A stretch of 64,000 nt of DNA from NCBI GenBank assembly GCA_026129405.1, contig JAHCID010000003.1, forward strand, positions 247,257 to 311,256, in the 5' to 3' direction. How positions within the stretch are numbered: the stretch's first letter is position 1; each line of letters starts with the position of its first letter. The DNA is from a bacterium. GTDB lineage: Bacteria; Desulfobacterota; Binatia; DP-6. Below the pieces are notes generated by a model. That model worked only from the letters and a program-made list of their open reading frames with translations. It had not been told where the DNA came from and did no database searches. Made by a program: the position numbers and the translations under genes. This document shows positions 51,480 through 60,524 of the stretch, piece after piece.

Positions 51480-52633
51480 AGACGCAACGGACCTTGGAAC
51501 CGGGGATATTCCAACGCGTCGATCCTCGCACCGGGAAGTGGCTCCCGAAGCTCTGGATCCACTATCCGAAGGCGACCGGCGGCACGCAGGACGAGCCGAC
51601 CGGCACGACCAGCCGCGTGCAGGCGCGCAAGCTGCGCGCGCAGCGCATGGCGGAGCAGTCGAGGGGCGAACCGGGCCGCGCCGCCGAGAAGGTGCGCGTC
51701 GGCGAGCTGCTCGCCGCGCTGCTCACCAACTACGAGGTGAACGACCGCGGCTCGCTGCGCACGCTCCGGTCGCATCTCAAGGTGCTCCTGCCGACGTTCG
51801 GCCACCTGCGCGCGATCGACTGCACGACGGACACCATCGAGCGCGCGCAGCTCCGATGGCAGCAAGCCGGCACGTCCAACGCGACGATCAACCGCCGCGC
51901 GAACATGCTGCGGCGGGCCTTCAACCTTGGCCGGCGGGCGCGGCGCGTGCACGTCGTGCCCTACGTGCCGCGGCTCGACGAGCACAGCACGCCGGGCCGC
52001 TACATCCCGGCGGCGGACGCCGCGGCGCTGCGGGCCGCACTGCCGCCCTACCTGCGCGAGTTTTTCATGTTCGCCTACGACCACGGCACGCGCCGCGGGC
52101 AGCTCTCCCGCACGCAGCGCCGCTTCGTCGACCTGGCGCGGGGCGTGATCGCGTGGCCGGCGGCCGAGTGCAAGGCGCGCGAGGCGCACACGGTCCCGTT
52201 GGAGGGCGACGGCCTGGCGATCGTGGAGCGGCTGATGGAGCGCCCGCCGCTCTGGTGCCCGTACCTGTTCCACGGCCCGAAGTGCCGCCCGGGGCAGGCG
52301 CCCTCGAAGGAATACGGCTGCATCGGCGACTTCAAGAAGGCGTGGGCGTCGGCCTGCGAGCGCGCGGGCCTCCCGGCCGGCCGGAAGGCGGGGGGTTTCA
52401 CGTTCCACGGAACGCGGCACAGCGCGGCGACGAACCTCCGGGCCGGCGGCATGGACGAGGCCGACGCCATGCAGATCACCGGGCACCAGACGGCGCACGT
52501 CTTCCGGCACTACAACATCGGCGACGTGGAGACGCTGCGCGCGCGCCTCGCGGCCGCTCGCACCGGGCAGCGCGGCACCGTGACGCCGCTGCGGGCGCGC
52601 GGCGGCAACGCGCGGCAGCCCGTTTCAACCTGA
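51476..52633 (+). CDS. Tyrosine integrase of E2
   Basis: The 385-residue recombinase starts at 51476 behind AAAGGAGG. A SAM-like core-binding domain (about 65-165) precedes the catalytic domain. Catalytic residues visible are Arg in DHGTRRGQLSR, the FHGTRHSAATNL box (HxxR) and GHQTAHVFRHY (His and Tyr nucleophile). It is shorter than and only distantly related to the E1 enzyme, consistent with use of a different tRNA. Confidence 0.95.
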   Translation: MKTQRTLEPGIFQRVDPRTGKWLPKLWIHYPKATGGTQDEPTGTTSRVQARKLRAQRMAEQSRGEPGRAAEKVRVGELLAALLTNYEVNDRGSLRTLRSHLKVLLPTFGHLRAIDCTTDTIERAQLRWQQAGTSNATINRRANMLRRAFNLGRRARRVHVVPYVPRLDEHSTPGRYIPAADAAALRAALPPYLREFFMFAYDHGTRRGQLSRTQRRFVDLARGVIAWPAAECKAREAHTVPLEGDGLAIVERLMERPPLWCPYLFHGPKCRPGQAPSKEYGCIGDFKKAWASACERAGLPAGRKAGGFTFHGTRHSAATNLRAGGMDEADAMQITGHQTAHVFRHYNIGDVETLRARLAAARTGQRGTVTPLRARGGNARQPVST

Positions 52634-52673
52634 CACCCGGCCCGTTTCTCCACAGCAACTCCACAGCGCTGGC

Positions 52674-52700
52674 TTGCCACGCGGGCCCCGAGCGGATAAC
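52674..52700 (+). promoter_or_regulatory. Element-borne promoter for tRNA-Lys
   Basis: TTGCCA (52674-52679) and GATAAC (52695-52700) lie inside E2 at exactly the same distances from the tRNA as the native copy at 42407-42433, and the two regions are about 65% identical over 52 bases. The element therefore supplies a substitute promoter for the tRNA it interrupts. Confidence 0.6.
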
Positions 52701-52719
52701 TGCGCGCAAACACACGCGA

Positions 52720-52758
52720 GAGCCGTTAGCTCAGTCGGTAGAGCAGCTGCCTTTTAAG
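52720..52758. repeat. attR of E2 within tRNA-Lys
   Basis: This 39-bp copy is identical to 42453-42491 and makes the 5' half of the intact tRNA-Lys; the host chromosome supplies the 3' half. Confidence 0.92.
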
Positions 52759-52792
52759 CAGCGGGTCGCTGGTTCGATCCCAGCACGGCTCA
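52720..52792 (+). tRNA. tRNA-Lys (TTT anticodon)
   Basis: The 73-nt gene has acceptor stem GAGCCGT with ACGGCTC, D arm AGCTCAGTCGGTAGAGC, anticodon loop CTTTTAA (anticodon TTT) and T arm TTCGATC. The gene is a hybrid: its 5' half and promoter come from E2, its 3' half from the host. Confidence 0.95.
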
Positions 52793-52836
52793 TCGGCGCG
52801 ATTCGACGTGCAGCGGGCGACGGGCGCAGCCGGGGT

Positions 52837-53328
52837 TCAGCCCGTGGCGTCGTCGTGGTCGGGGCGCGGTGAGGGGGCAGGGCTGTCGCGCAGCGCCGTC
52901 GCCGTCGCGCGGACGATCGACAGCAGCTGGTCGCGGAGACGATCGGGGACGGAGCGGTAGAGCTTCAGCAGCTCTTCGGAGCGCGGGTCGGCGGCCGGTG
53001 TGTAGGAGGCGAAGTCCCCACTGTCGGAGGCCAGGCCGGCGGTCAGCTCGACGACGCGGCGGGCTTCCGGGGAGAGGTGCGCGGGATCGAGTCGCGACAA
53101 GCCGGCACGAAGCGCTTCGTTCACCTTCAGCACGACCAGTAGCGGCGTGGCGAGACCACGGCCGTTCTCCAGGCGGCTGATCGCGCCCTGGCTGACGCCC
53201 GCGAGCCGCGCGAGCTGTTCCTGCGAGAGGCCGAGGAACTCGCGTAGCCGTTGTACCTGCCGGCCGAGACCGCGCATCCAGCGCGCCCAATCGAGCGGGC
53301 GGCGCTCCCGATCCGGCGGGGTGGTCAC
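52837..53328 (-). CDS. XRE-family HTH regulator with helical C-terminus
   Basis: The 163-residue protein (GTG start overlapping the dioxygenase stop) has a Cro/C1 HTH at residues 20-75: LREFLGLSQEQLARLAGVSQGAISRLENG. The rest is helical with a LLKLYRSVPDRLRDQLLSIVRA segment. It is downstream of, and coupled to, the dioxygenase-like gene, so it may control it. Confidence 0.85.
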   Translation of the reverse strand: MTTPPDRERRPLDWARWMRGLGRQVQRLREFLGLSQEQLARLAGVSQGAISRLENGRGLATPLLVVLKVNEALRAGLSRLDPAHLSPEARRVVELTAGLASDSGDFASYTPAADPRSEELLKLYRSVPDRLRDQLLSIVRATATALRDSPAPSPRPDHDDATG

Positions 53329-54437
53329 GCCGAGCGCCGCTCCGGTGGCGCCGCCGGGAAGCGGACGTACTCGTCGATGAGCATGAGCGCGAGGTCGGTG
53401 TCCGTGGGGCGCTCGTCGCCGAGCCGGCCGCGGGCGCGGAGGTCGGCCCTCAGGCGATCGAGGATGGTGTCGAGGGTGAGGTCGTCGGTGTGCTCGCGCC
53501 AGGCGGTACGCTCGGCCTCGTCGGCGAAGCAGTACGCCTTCCAGGACACCGAGAAGCGCAGATCGTTCCAGCGGTAGCGGGCCACGACGGTGTCGCCGTC
53601 GCGCACGCTCCAGCGATCGTCCCCGTCGTGGACGAGGAGCATGCCCGTATGGAGGTCGGGGAGGGGGACCACCTCCTCGACGAGGTCGACGCCGTGGAAG
53701 ACGGAGTCGGTATCGAGGAGGATGGCCGTGTTCGGCCGCGCCGGCAGGATATCGACGGCGCCTCCGGCGCCGTCCGGATAGAACGCGAAGCCGCCGCCCC
53801 CGCACGCACTGAACCAGGATACGCCCGTAACGATCGGCATGCGCCACGACGCGAACAGCCCGGAGTGGTGCATCACCACCATGAGCCACTGCGGGAAGCG
53901 CAGCCGATTCGCGCCGCGGAACTCGGGGACGTCGGTATGGACCGCGAGCTCCTGGCCGGGCAGCAGCACGTTGGCGTAGACGATCGCGGGCTCGATCACG
54001 GGGCGGTCGTGGATCTCGCGAGCACGCGCGACGAAGCCTTCGTGGTGCAGAAACGGCTCGATCCCCGGAATCAGCACGCGGTCGCCGTAGGCGTAGGACT
54101 CGCGGAAGTAGTGGGTGCGCGAGGCGAGCCGCGCCAGCGGCTCGTCGCGGCGCCCACGGCCGCCCGTGCACAGGAAGTTCAGCACCGCGTCGTGACGCTG
54201 GGCGAGGCCGTCGCCGATCTCGATCTCGGCCTTCTCCTGCGAGTAGAGGCCGTAGCGTCCGAAGCGGGCCGCGAGCGTGCTCATGCCGGCTGCGTCCACG
54301 TCCGAGAGCAGGGGATCGAACAGCGCGAAGCGGTGCCGGGCCACGTGCGGGGTATAGGCGGGGTCCCGGCGGAAGGCCAGAGGGCGCGTCCCCTGCCGCA
54401 GGCGCCCTCGCAGCCGCGCATGCGCCTGCTTCGGCAC
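53325..54437 (-). CDS. 2-oxoglutarate/Fe(II) dioxygenase-like protein
   Basis: The 370-residue frame contains an HTDVPEF segment (HxD metal pair), a distal His in SVFHGVDLV and strands typical of a double-stranded beta-helix. These fit a 2OG/Fe(II) hydroxylase, although the Arg for 2OG is not pinned down. The start is uncertain; an internal GTG at 54344 is possible, since the first 30 residues are basic and look untranslated. The substrate is unknown. Confidence 0.65.
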   Translation of the reverse strand: MPKQAHARLRGRLRQGTRPLAFRRDPAYTPHVARHRFALFDPLLSDVDAAGMSTLAARFGRYGLYSQEKAEIEIGDGLAQRHDAVLNFLCTGGRGRRDEPLARLASRTHYFRESYAYGDRVLIPGIEPFLHHEGFVARAREIHDRPVIEPAIVYANVLLPGQELAVHTDVPEFRGANRLRFPQWLMVVMHHSGLFASWRMPIVTGVSWFSACGGGGFAFYPDGAGGAVDILPARPNTAILLDTDSVFHGVDLVEEVVPLPDLHTGMLLVHDGDDRWSVRDGDTVVARYRWNDLRFSVSWKAYCFADEAERTAWREHTDDLTLDTILDRLRADLRARGRLGDERPTDTDLALMLIDEYVRFPAAPPERRSA

Positions 54438-54475
54438 ACAAGCGCGGGCTCGTGTGCTACGGTTGGCGTCTGCAC

Positions 54476-57400
54476 ATGCCGCGCCGGTCCCGTCTCTCCC
54501 TCCTCCTGCTGGCGCTCCTCGTCCTGGGATCGCGCGGGCCGCTTCGGGCAGCCACCTGTCCGGGGACGGCGACCGTGTCGCTCGCCATAGACAACCAGAG
54601 CAGCGACCAGAGCGTCTCGCTCGAGCTCGAGGGCGAGCTGCTGGACGCCGCGGCCACCTGCGACGGTGCTGGCGCCACGACCTACACCCGTGTCGTCGAA
54701 TGCAGCGGGCGCGGCGAAACGCGCTGCGGGCAGATCGACGGGCTGCGCCCGGGCGCGTGGGTGCATCGGCTGCGCGTGCACGTGAGCGAGTCGGCGTCGC
54801 CGCAGGTGCAGAGCCGGCGTACGGTCGTCCTCACCGGCGGCATCGGGGTGTCGAACCTCGTCGCCTGGACGATCTACCCGCGGAGCTTCCTCGTCACCGA
54901 AGTGCAGTTCGACGGGATGGGCGCGGGCGGCGACGTCCTCAGTCAGATCGCGGCGGCCGCCAGCTTCACCAGCGGCGGGCTCGACCGGCGTGCGTTCGTC
55001 GGCTTCGATCCCGACGTCTTCCCCGGTGCGCACGCGCCGAAGGTGGTGAACGTCTGGTTCGTGCCCGGGGGCGGCGGCACGGGGAATCAGTGTCTCACCT
55101 CGGGCCCGCTCTGTCCGGACGGGCGTGCCAGCGCGTTCTGCTTCACCGGCTCACGCGTCGTCGTCGACGGGCTGGATCGACTCGGGCGTCGGGGGGCAGT
55201 GGTACTGCGCACCGGCACGTGCCGGCGCTCGCTGATGCGTGTCTACGGCAGCGACAACGTCCTGCGCGGGCTCGAGCTGCTCGGCAGCGAGTACGTCGGC
55301 TCGACGATCCCCCTCGACACCATCGCCTTCACGGGCGAGGGCGCCCAGGGCAACCTCCTCGACCAGACGCTCGTCGTGGGTCCGACGCGCGGGGACGGCA
55401 TAAGCGTCGAGGCGGAGGCGGGGCAGTCCGCCGCGAACGTCGTCCTCGCCACCGAGGTCCGCGGCGCCGAGGACAAGGGCATCAAGGTCACGACGCTCGC
55501 ACGGGCGCAGGTGCGCGACAGCTGCGTGCACGACAACCAGAGCGGCGGCATCCAGGTCGTCGACGGCGCCAGCGTCACCGCCGTGCGCAACGTCGTGCAG
55601 CGCAACTTCAAGACCACCTCGGGCAGCGGCTTCGCGGAGCACGGGCTGCTGGTCGGGGTTCCGGAGCGTCTCGGCCAGCGTAGCTTCCTCACCACCGACG
55701 GCAACGTCGTGCGCTTCCAAGGCGCGCGCGGCATCTCCGTCGTCAACAGCGCCACGGCCACGCTGCGCCACGACGTCGTCACCGAGAACCGTGCCGCGGG
55801 CGCTCGCATCGAGACGACGCTCGCGGGGGTGCAGTCGCAGGCGAGCCTGCGCGGCCTGACGCTCGCCTGCAACCACCTCGGGAACTGCATGGCCGAGCCG
55901 GGACGCCCCTGCACGGCCAACGCCGACTGCGTCCTCACGTGCACGCTGCCGGTGGCCGAGCTCGGATTCGGAGCGGTGTTGTCGTCCTGCAGCGGCGAGG
56001 GGTGTCTCCTGCCCGGCGTCGACCTGGGCGCCGGCGGCGCCGATCCGGGGCGCAACGCCTTCGCCTACAATCCCAATCCGAACGGCCAGGCGCCCGGCGG
56101 CATCAACCTGAACCTGCTCCTCCCGTCGAGCGTCTTCCCGCTGCTCGCGCGCGGCAATCAGTGGGAGCACTGCGACGTCACCGCCAGCACCTGCCCGCCG
56201 GAGCCCATCCTCGCGCTCGACGTGCGGCCGCTGGCGCCGCCCGCGCCCGTCGACCTCGGCACCCCGACCGGCCACCGCAACGGGCCGGCGCCGCAGATCG
56301 CGCGCGTCTCGAACCCGCGTCCCCGCAAGGGCGACGTGGTGCACGTCTACAACGGCAGCCTGCAGGGCACGGGCGGACCGTTCAACGCCATCGACGGCAC
56401 GCTCAACATGAGCGATCCGGCGAAGCCGCGGCGGTGCTCCTTCGGCGACCTCGCCAACATCGCGGACCCGTCGGCCGGCATGCCGGACGATCCGTGCTCG
56501 CTCGACAGCGAGGGGGTCGCCCTCGCGAACGCCGGGCCCCGCGGCAATGGCGTCCGCATCGAGATGGGCGGCCTGTCGTACGTTCCGGCCGTCCAGGCCG
56601 TGACGCCGACGATGCTCGTCTTCCGTATGCCCGTCGACTGCCTCGCGCCGGCGACCCTGACCGTGGCGCGCGGCAACGCCGCGAGTGTGCCGGTGCCCTT
56701 CTGCGACCCCGGCGGCTGCGCGGGACGCCCGGCCGGCAGCCTGTGCGACGACGGCAACGCCTGCACGGGCGACGACCGCTGTAACGCCGCCGGGGCCTGC
56801 GTGCCGGGCGCGCCGGTGCGCTGCACCGGCACCTGTCGCACCGGCGTCTGCGACCCGACCTACGGATGCGCGATCGCGGAGGCGGGAACGCCCTGCCAGG
56901 ACGGTGACGCGTGCACGGTGGGCGACGCCTGCAGCGGCGTCGACACCACGTGTCTCTCGGGCAGCCCCCGCAACTGCGCCGGGCCGTGCTCCACCGGCGC
57001 CTGCAATCCCGGAACCGGCTGCGATCCTCTCCCGGCGACGGTGGTCTGCAACGACGGCAGCGTCTGTACGCAGGGCGACCATTGCAGCGGCGTCGACGAG
57101 ACCTGCGTCGGCACCACGAGCCTCGATTGCAGCGGCCAGTGCTTCCTCCCCGGTTGCGATGCGCAGGACGGCTGCATTCCGGCAGGGTCCGATACGCCGT
57201 GCGACGACGGCGATGCCTGCACCATCGACGAGCGCTGCACGGGCGTCGACGGCACGTGCGCCGGCGGCACGCCGATCACCTGCGCGGGACAGTGTCGAAC
57301 GGGCGCGTGCGATCCGGCGTCCGGCTGCACGCCGTCGCCCGTGGGCACGCCCTGCGACGACGGCGACGCCTGCACGGCCGCGGACGCGTGTACCGCGGAC

Positions 57401-57967
57401 GGCAGCTGCGCCGCGTCGCCGCGCGACTGCGACGACGGCGACGCCTGCACGGCCGATAGCTGCGACAGCAGCATCGGGTGCGTCCACATCCCGCTCGTCG
57501 AAGGCAGCGCCTGCGCCGCACCGGACCGCTGTCAGGCGCCGGGGACGTGTCGGAGCGGCGTCTGCGAGCCCGGCCCGAGCCTCGCCTGCGACGACGGCGA
57601 CGCCTGCACCGAAGACGGCTGCAACTCGGACGTCGGCTGCGTCAACACGCCCCGCAGAGGCATCGAGAGCGTGAGCTGCCGCCTTACGGGGATGCAGAAC
57701 CTGCTCGACGGGGTCGTCGGAGAGCCGGGTCCGCGCCAGAAGCGCCTGCGCAAGCGGCTGGCCCGCGCGGCCCGCGCGCTCGGCCGGGCGGCGACCGCCA
57801 CCGCGCCTGGCAAGCAGCGCCGCGAGCTCAAGAAGGCGAAGGCGGCCCTCAAGCAGGTGACGGTCGCGCTGCACGGCACGCGGCGCGAGCTGCCGTCGTT
57901 CGTTCAGCGCGCGCTCGAGGAGCTGGCCGCCGCCGCGCGCGCGGCCCTCGGCGATCTGCGGCGCTGA
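54476..57967 (+). CDS. Large secreted beta-helix protein with Dictyostelium-type cysteine repeats
   Basis: The 1163-residue protein has a signal peptide (1-29). The middle (about 200-480) is a right-handed parallel beta-helix-like region with repeated short strands such as VRDSCVHDNQSGGIQVVDGASVTAVRNVVQRN. From about 750 to 1070 there are around eight disulfide-rich units with the core CDDGDACT, as in the Dicty_CTDC repeat. The C-terminus is a basic helical tail. It is likely an extracellular surface or matrix protein; no catalytic motif is identified. Confidence 0.8.
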   Translation: MPRRSRLSLLLLALLVLGSRGPLRAATCPGTATVSLAIDNQSSDQSVSLELEGELLDAAATCDGAGATTYTRVVECSGRGETRCGQIDGLRPGAWVHRLRVHVSESASPQVQSRRTVVLTGGIGVSNLVAWTIYPRSFLVTEVQFDGMGAGGDVLSQIAAAASFTSGGLDRRAFVGFDPDVFPGAHAPKVVNVWFVPGGGGTGNQCLTSGPLCPDGRASAFCFTGSRVVVDGLDRLGRRGAVVLRTGTCRRSLMRVYGSDNVLRGLELLGSEYVGSTIPLDTIAFTGEGAQGNLLDQTLVVGPTRGDGISVEAEAGQSAANVVLATEVRGAEDKGIKVTTLARAQVRDSCVHDNQSGGIQVVDGASVTAVRNVVQRNFKTTSGSGFAEHGLLVGVPERLGQRSFLTTDGNVVRFQGARGISVVNSATATLRHDVVTENRAAGARIETTLAGVQSQASLRGLTLACNHLGNCMAEPGRPCTANADCVLTCTLPVAELGFGAVLSSCSGEGCLLPGVDLGAGGADPGRNAFAYNPNPNGQAPGGINLNLLLPSSVFPLLARGNQWEHCDVTASTCPPEPILALDVRPLAPPAPVDLGTPTGHRNGPAPQIARVSNPRPRKGDVVHVYNGSLQGTGGPFNAIDGTLNMSDPAKPRRCSFGDLANIADPSAGMPDDPCSLDSEGVALANAGPRGNGVRIEMGGLSYVPAVQAVTPTMLVFRMPVDCLAPATLTVARGNAASVPVPFCDPGGCAGRPAGSLCDDGNACTGDDRCNAAGACVPGAPVRCTGTCRTGVCDPTYGCAIAEAGTPCQDGDACTVGDACSGVDTTCLSGSPRNCAGPCSTGACNPGTGCDPLPATVVCNDGSVCTQGDHCSGVDETCVGTTSLDCSGQCFLPGCDAQDGCIPAGSDTPCDDGDACTIDERCTGVDGTCAGGTPITCAGQCRTGACDPASGCTPSPVGTPCDDGDACTAADACTADGSCAASPRDCDDGDACTADSCDSSIGCVHIPLVEGSACAAPDRCQAPGTCRSGVCEPGPSLACDDGDACTEDGCNSDVGCVNTPRRGIESVSCRLTGMQNLLDGVVGEPGPRQKRLRKRLARAARALGRAATATAPGKQRRELKKAKAALKQVTVALHGTRRELPSFVQRALEELAAAARAALGDLRR

Positions 57968-57980
57968 GCTGCCCCCGAGA

Positions 57981-58247
57981 TCAGGACGAGCACTCGTCCT
58001 TCGAGGGCGGCGTGCGCTCGCAGGCCATCGTCTGGGTGACGCCGGAGGCGAGGAACGCGCAGGTGTTGTTGATCGCCGATTGACGCGCCTCGCCCGCGGA
58101 GGCGCCGTCGACGGCCCGGCATGCCTGCCGGCCCTCGAACACGATACAGATCTCGCAGCGTACGCTGCCGACGTGCAGGCTCGACCAGACGACGAGGCCG
58201 ACCACGAGGGAGAGCGCGATCGCCGTCACCCACGACGTCCACTTCAT
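57981..58247 (-). CDS. Small single-pass protein with conserved cysteines
   Basis: The 88-residue protein has one N-terminal transmembrane helix or uncleaved signal (MKWTSWVTAIALSLVVGLVVW) and five cysteines in the exported part (VRCEICIVFEGRQACRAV...NTCAFL...MACERTP). It is convergent with the large secreted protein gene and divergent from the glycosyltransferase. No family is recognised. Confidence 0.6.
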   Translation of the reverse strand: MKWTSWVTAIALSLVVGLVVWSSLHVGSVRCEICIVFEGRQACRAVDGASAGEARQSAINNTCAFLASGVTQTMACERTPPSKDECSS

Positions 58248-58337
58248 GGGCGCAGTGCCTACGCGAGGGCCCCCGCCGGTACAACCGCGGCGACGTGGTC
58301 GCCGGACGGGACGACGCGTGCTAGCAGACGGACGCGG

Positions 58338-59495
58338 ATGGCCCCGTCGGTCTTCGTCGCGTCGGGATTCACCGCGCAATACCCGGAGGGGGGCGGCAGC
58401 CTGTGGGTGCCGCTCCAGTACGTGCGCGGGCTGCGCGATCTCGGCGTCGACGCGTGGTGGCTGGAGGTCCTCTGGCCGCACGGCGACGAGGCGCGCGACC
58501 GCGCCTACGTGGCGACGTTCCTGCGCACGATGACCGCCCTCGGGCTCGGCGATCGCACGGTCCTGCTCTATGCCCCGCGCGGCTCGCGCGACGACGTCCC
58601 CGACGTGATGGAGCACTACGGGCTCACGCCCGAGGCGTTGCGGGCGCGGGCGCGCGACGGCCTGCTCCTGAACCTCGCCCACAGCGTGCCGAAGCCCCTC
58701 CGCGGCGACTTCGCCCGCACCGTGCTCTTCGACATCGACCCGGGCGCGTTTCAGCTCTGGGCGCGCGAGTGGGACATGGGCGTCGGCAGCCACGACGTCC
58801 ACCTGACGATCGGCCAGAACCTCGGCGGCGCGGACTCTCCCGTACCGCTCGGCGATGTGACCTGGCACCGCACGTGGCCCGCGGTGCATCTGCCGAGCTG
58901 GCCGGCGCAGCCGCCGCCCGCGCCCGACGCCGCGTACACGACGGTGACGCAGTGGTGGAGCGGGCACTACGCCTTCCTCGACGGCGACGCCTACGACTGC
59001 AACAAACGCAGCGGCTTCGTGCCGCTGCTGCCGCTCGCGCGCCGCGTATCGGTGCCGCTCGAGCTGGCTGCGAACCTGCATGCGGACGAGCGCGAGGACC
59101 GTGCGCTGATCGCGGCCGCGGGGTGGCGTCTCGTCGATCCCGCGGAGGTGGCCGGCACGCCCGAGACGTTCCGCCGCTACGTGCAGGCGTCGCGCGGCGA
59201 GCTCAGCGCGGCGAAGCCGGCATACGTGAAGGCGCGCCCCGGATGGATCAGCGATCGTACGGTCTGCTACCTCGCGAGCGGCCGTCCCGCCGTGGTCGAG
59301 GAGACCGGAGTGTCCGCGCACCTGCCGGCGTCGTCCGGGCTGCGCTTCTTCCGCGGCGCCGACGAGGCGGCCGAGGCGATCCGCGCCATCGAGGCCGATC
59401 CCGTCGCGGCCGGCCGTGCGGCGCGGCGGCTGGCCGAGGAGGTGTTCGCCACGCGGGCCGTCCTGCCGCGCCTGCTGCGACTCGTCGGCGCTTGA
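58338..59495 (+). CDS. Glycosyltransferase-like protein (GT-B type)
   Basis: The 385-residue protein starts at 58338. N-terminal PEGGGSLWVPLQYVRGLRDLG fits a Rossmann-like donor domain, and C-terminal YVKARPGWISDRTVCYLASGRPAVVEETG resembles the acceptor/donor cleft of GT-B enzymes. No catalytic pair can be confirmed. It precedes a Gfo/Idh/MocA dehydrogenase, so both may act in sugar modification. Confidence 0.65.
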   Translation: MAPSVFVASGFTAQYPEGGGSLWVPLQYVRGLRDLGVDAWWLEVLWPHGDEARDRAYVATFLRTMTALGLGDRTVLLYAPRGSRDDVPDVMEHYGLTPEALRARARDGLLLNLAHSVPKPLRGDFARTVLFDIDPGAFQLWAREWDMGVGSHDVHLTIGQNLGGADSPVPLGDVTWHRTWPAVHLPSWPAQPPPAPDAAYTTVTQWWSGHYAFLDGDAYDCNKRSGFVPLLPLARRVSVPLELAANLHADEREDRALIAAAGWRLVDPAEVAGTPETFRRYVQASRGELSAAKPAYVKARPGWISDRTVCYLASGRPAVVEETGVSAHLPASSGLRFFRGADEAAEAIRAIEADPVAAGRAARRLAEEVFATRAVLPRLLRLVGA

Positions 59496-59528
59496 CAGCC
59501 GGGGTGGCCGCGCGCCAGACCGCCGCGC

Positions 59529-60524
59529 ATGGCGACGGTCGACGGCGAAGCGCCGTTGCGCATCGGGGTTCTCGGGGCGGCGCGCATCACGCCGATGGCG
59601 CTGCTGACGCCGGCGCGGCGCACGGCCGACGCGGAGGTCGTCGCGATCGCGGCCCGCGACCCGGCGCGTGCCGGCGCCTTCGCCGCACGCCACGGCATCC
59701 CGCGGGTGCACGCAGACTACGACGCCCTCATCGACGATCCGGCGATCGACGCCGTCTACAACCCCCTGCCGAACTCGCACCACGGCGTGTGGACGATTCG
59801 CGCCCTGGAAGCCGGAAAGCACGTCCTGTGCGAGAAGCCGTTCGCGGTCGACGCGGTGGAGGCGGAGGGCATGGCGACGGCGGGACGCCGCAGCGGTCGC
59901 GTGCTGATGGAGGCGTTCCACTACCGCTACCACCCGCTCTTCGCGCGGCTGCTCGCGATCATCGACGCGGGCGAGATCGGACAGGTGCGGCATCTCGAGG
60001 CGCACTTCTGCATCCCACTGCCGCGCCCGAGCGACATCCGCTACCGCGCCGACCTCGCAGGCGGTGCGCTCATGGACACGGGCTGCTACACGATCTCGAT
60101 CCTGCGGCACCTCGCGCGCGCCGAGCCCACCGTCGTCTCGGCACGCGCCCGCTGGACGCGCGGGGGCGTCGATCGCTGGTGCGCGGCGGAGCTCGCCTTC
60201 CCGGGCGGACGCACGGCGCGGCTCACGTGTGCGCTGTGGTCGGCGGTGGGCGTGCGCATGTCCGCGCGCGTCGTCGGGAGCGCGGGCACGCTCGGCGTGA
60301 TCAACCCGATCGCACCGCAGTTCTGGCACCGCCTGTCGGTGCGCACGGCGCGCGAGCGGCGCGCGGAGCGCGTTGCCGGACCGTCGAGCTACGCCGGCCA
60401 GCTCCGCGCCTTCGTCGATGCCATCCGCCGGGGGACGCCGTTCCCGACCACGCCGGAGGACGCCGTCGCGAACATGCGCGTGATCGACGCGATCTACGCC
60501 GCGGCCGGGCGGCCTCAGAGGTAG
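59529..60524 (+). CDS. Gfo/Idh/MocA family oxidoreductase
   Basis: The 331-residue protein has an N-terminal Rossmann fold (IGVLGAARITPMALLTPAR), the EKPF motif in CEKPFAVDAVEAEG (about 99) and the downstream beta-sheet domain with MEAFHYRYHPLF. It is an NAD(P)-dependent sugar or inositol-type dehydrogenase. Its 3' end overlaps the convergent gpmA gene by 10 bases. Confidence 0.9.
   Translation: MATVDGEAPLRIGVLGAARITPMALLTPARRTADAEVVAIAARDPARAGAFAARHGIPRVHADYDALIDDPAIDAVYNPLPNSHHGVWTIRALEAGKHVLCEKPFAVDAVEAEGMATAGRRSGRVLMEAFHYRYHPLFARLLAIIDAGEIGQVRHLEAHFCIPLPRPSDIRYRADLAGGALMDTGCYTISILRHLARAEPTVVSARARWTRGGVDRWCAAELAFPGGRTARLTCALWSAVGVRMSARVVGSAGTLGVINPIAPQFWHRLSVRTARERRAERVAGPSSYAGQLRAFVDAIRRGTPFPTTPEDAVANMRVIDAIYAAAGRPQR

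Larger units (their letters stand above)
42453..52758 (+). mobile_element. Integrative element E2, candidate phage satellite in tRNA-Lys(TTT)
   Basis: The element is bounded by a perfect 39-bp repeat (42453-42491 and 52720-52758) matching the tRNA-Lys gene from its 5' end to the anticodon stem. The excised circle would be about 10,267 bp. It has the same gene plan as E1 but a different accessory gene, replication ATPase, HTH gene, an added ribbon-helix-helix gene and a different integrase. The packaging module is identical to that of E1. No portal, capsid or tail gene is recognisable. Confidence 0.85.
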
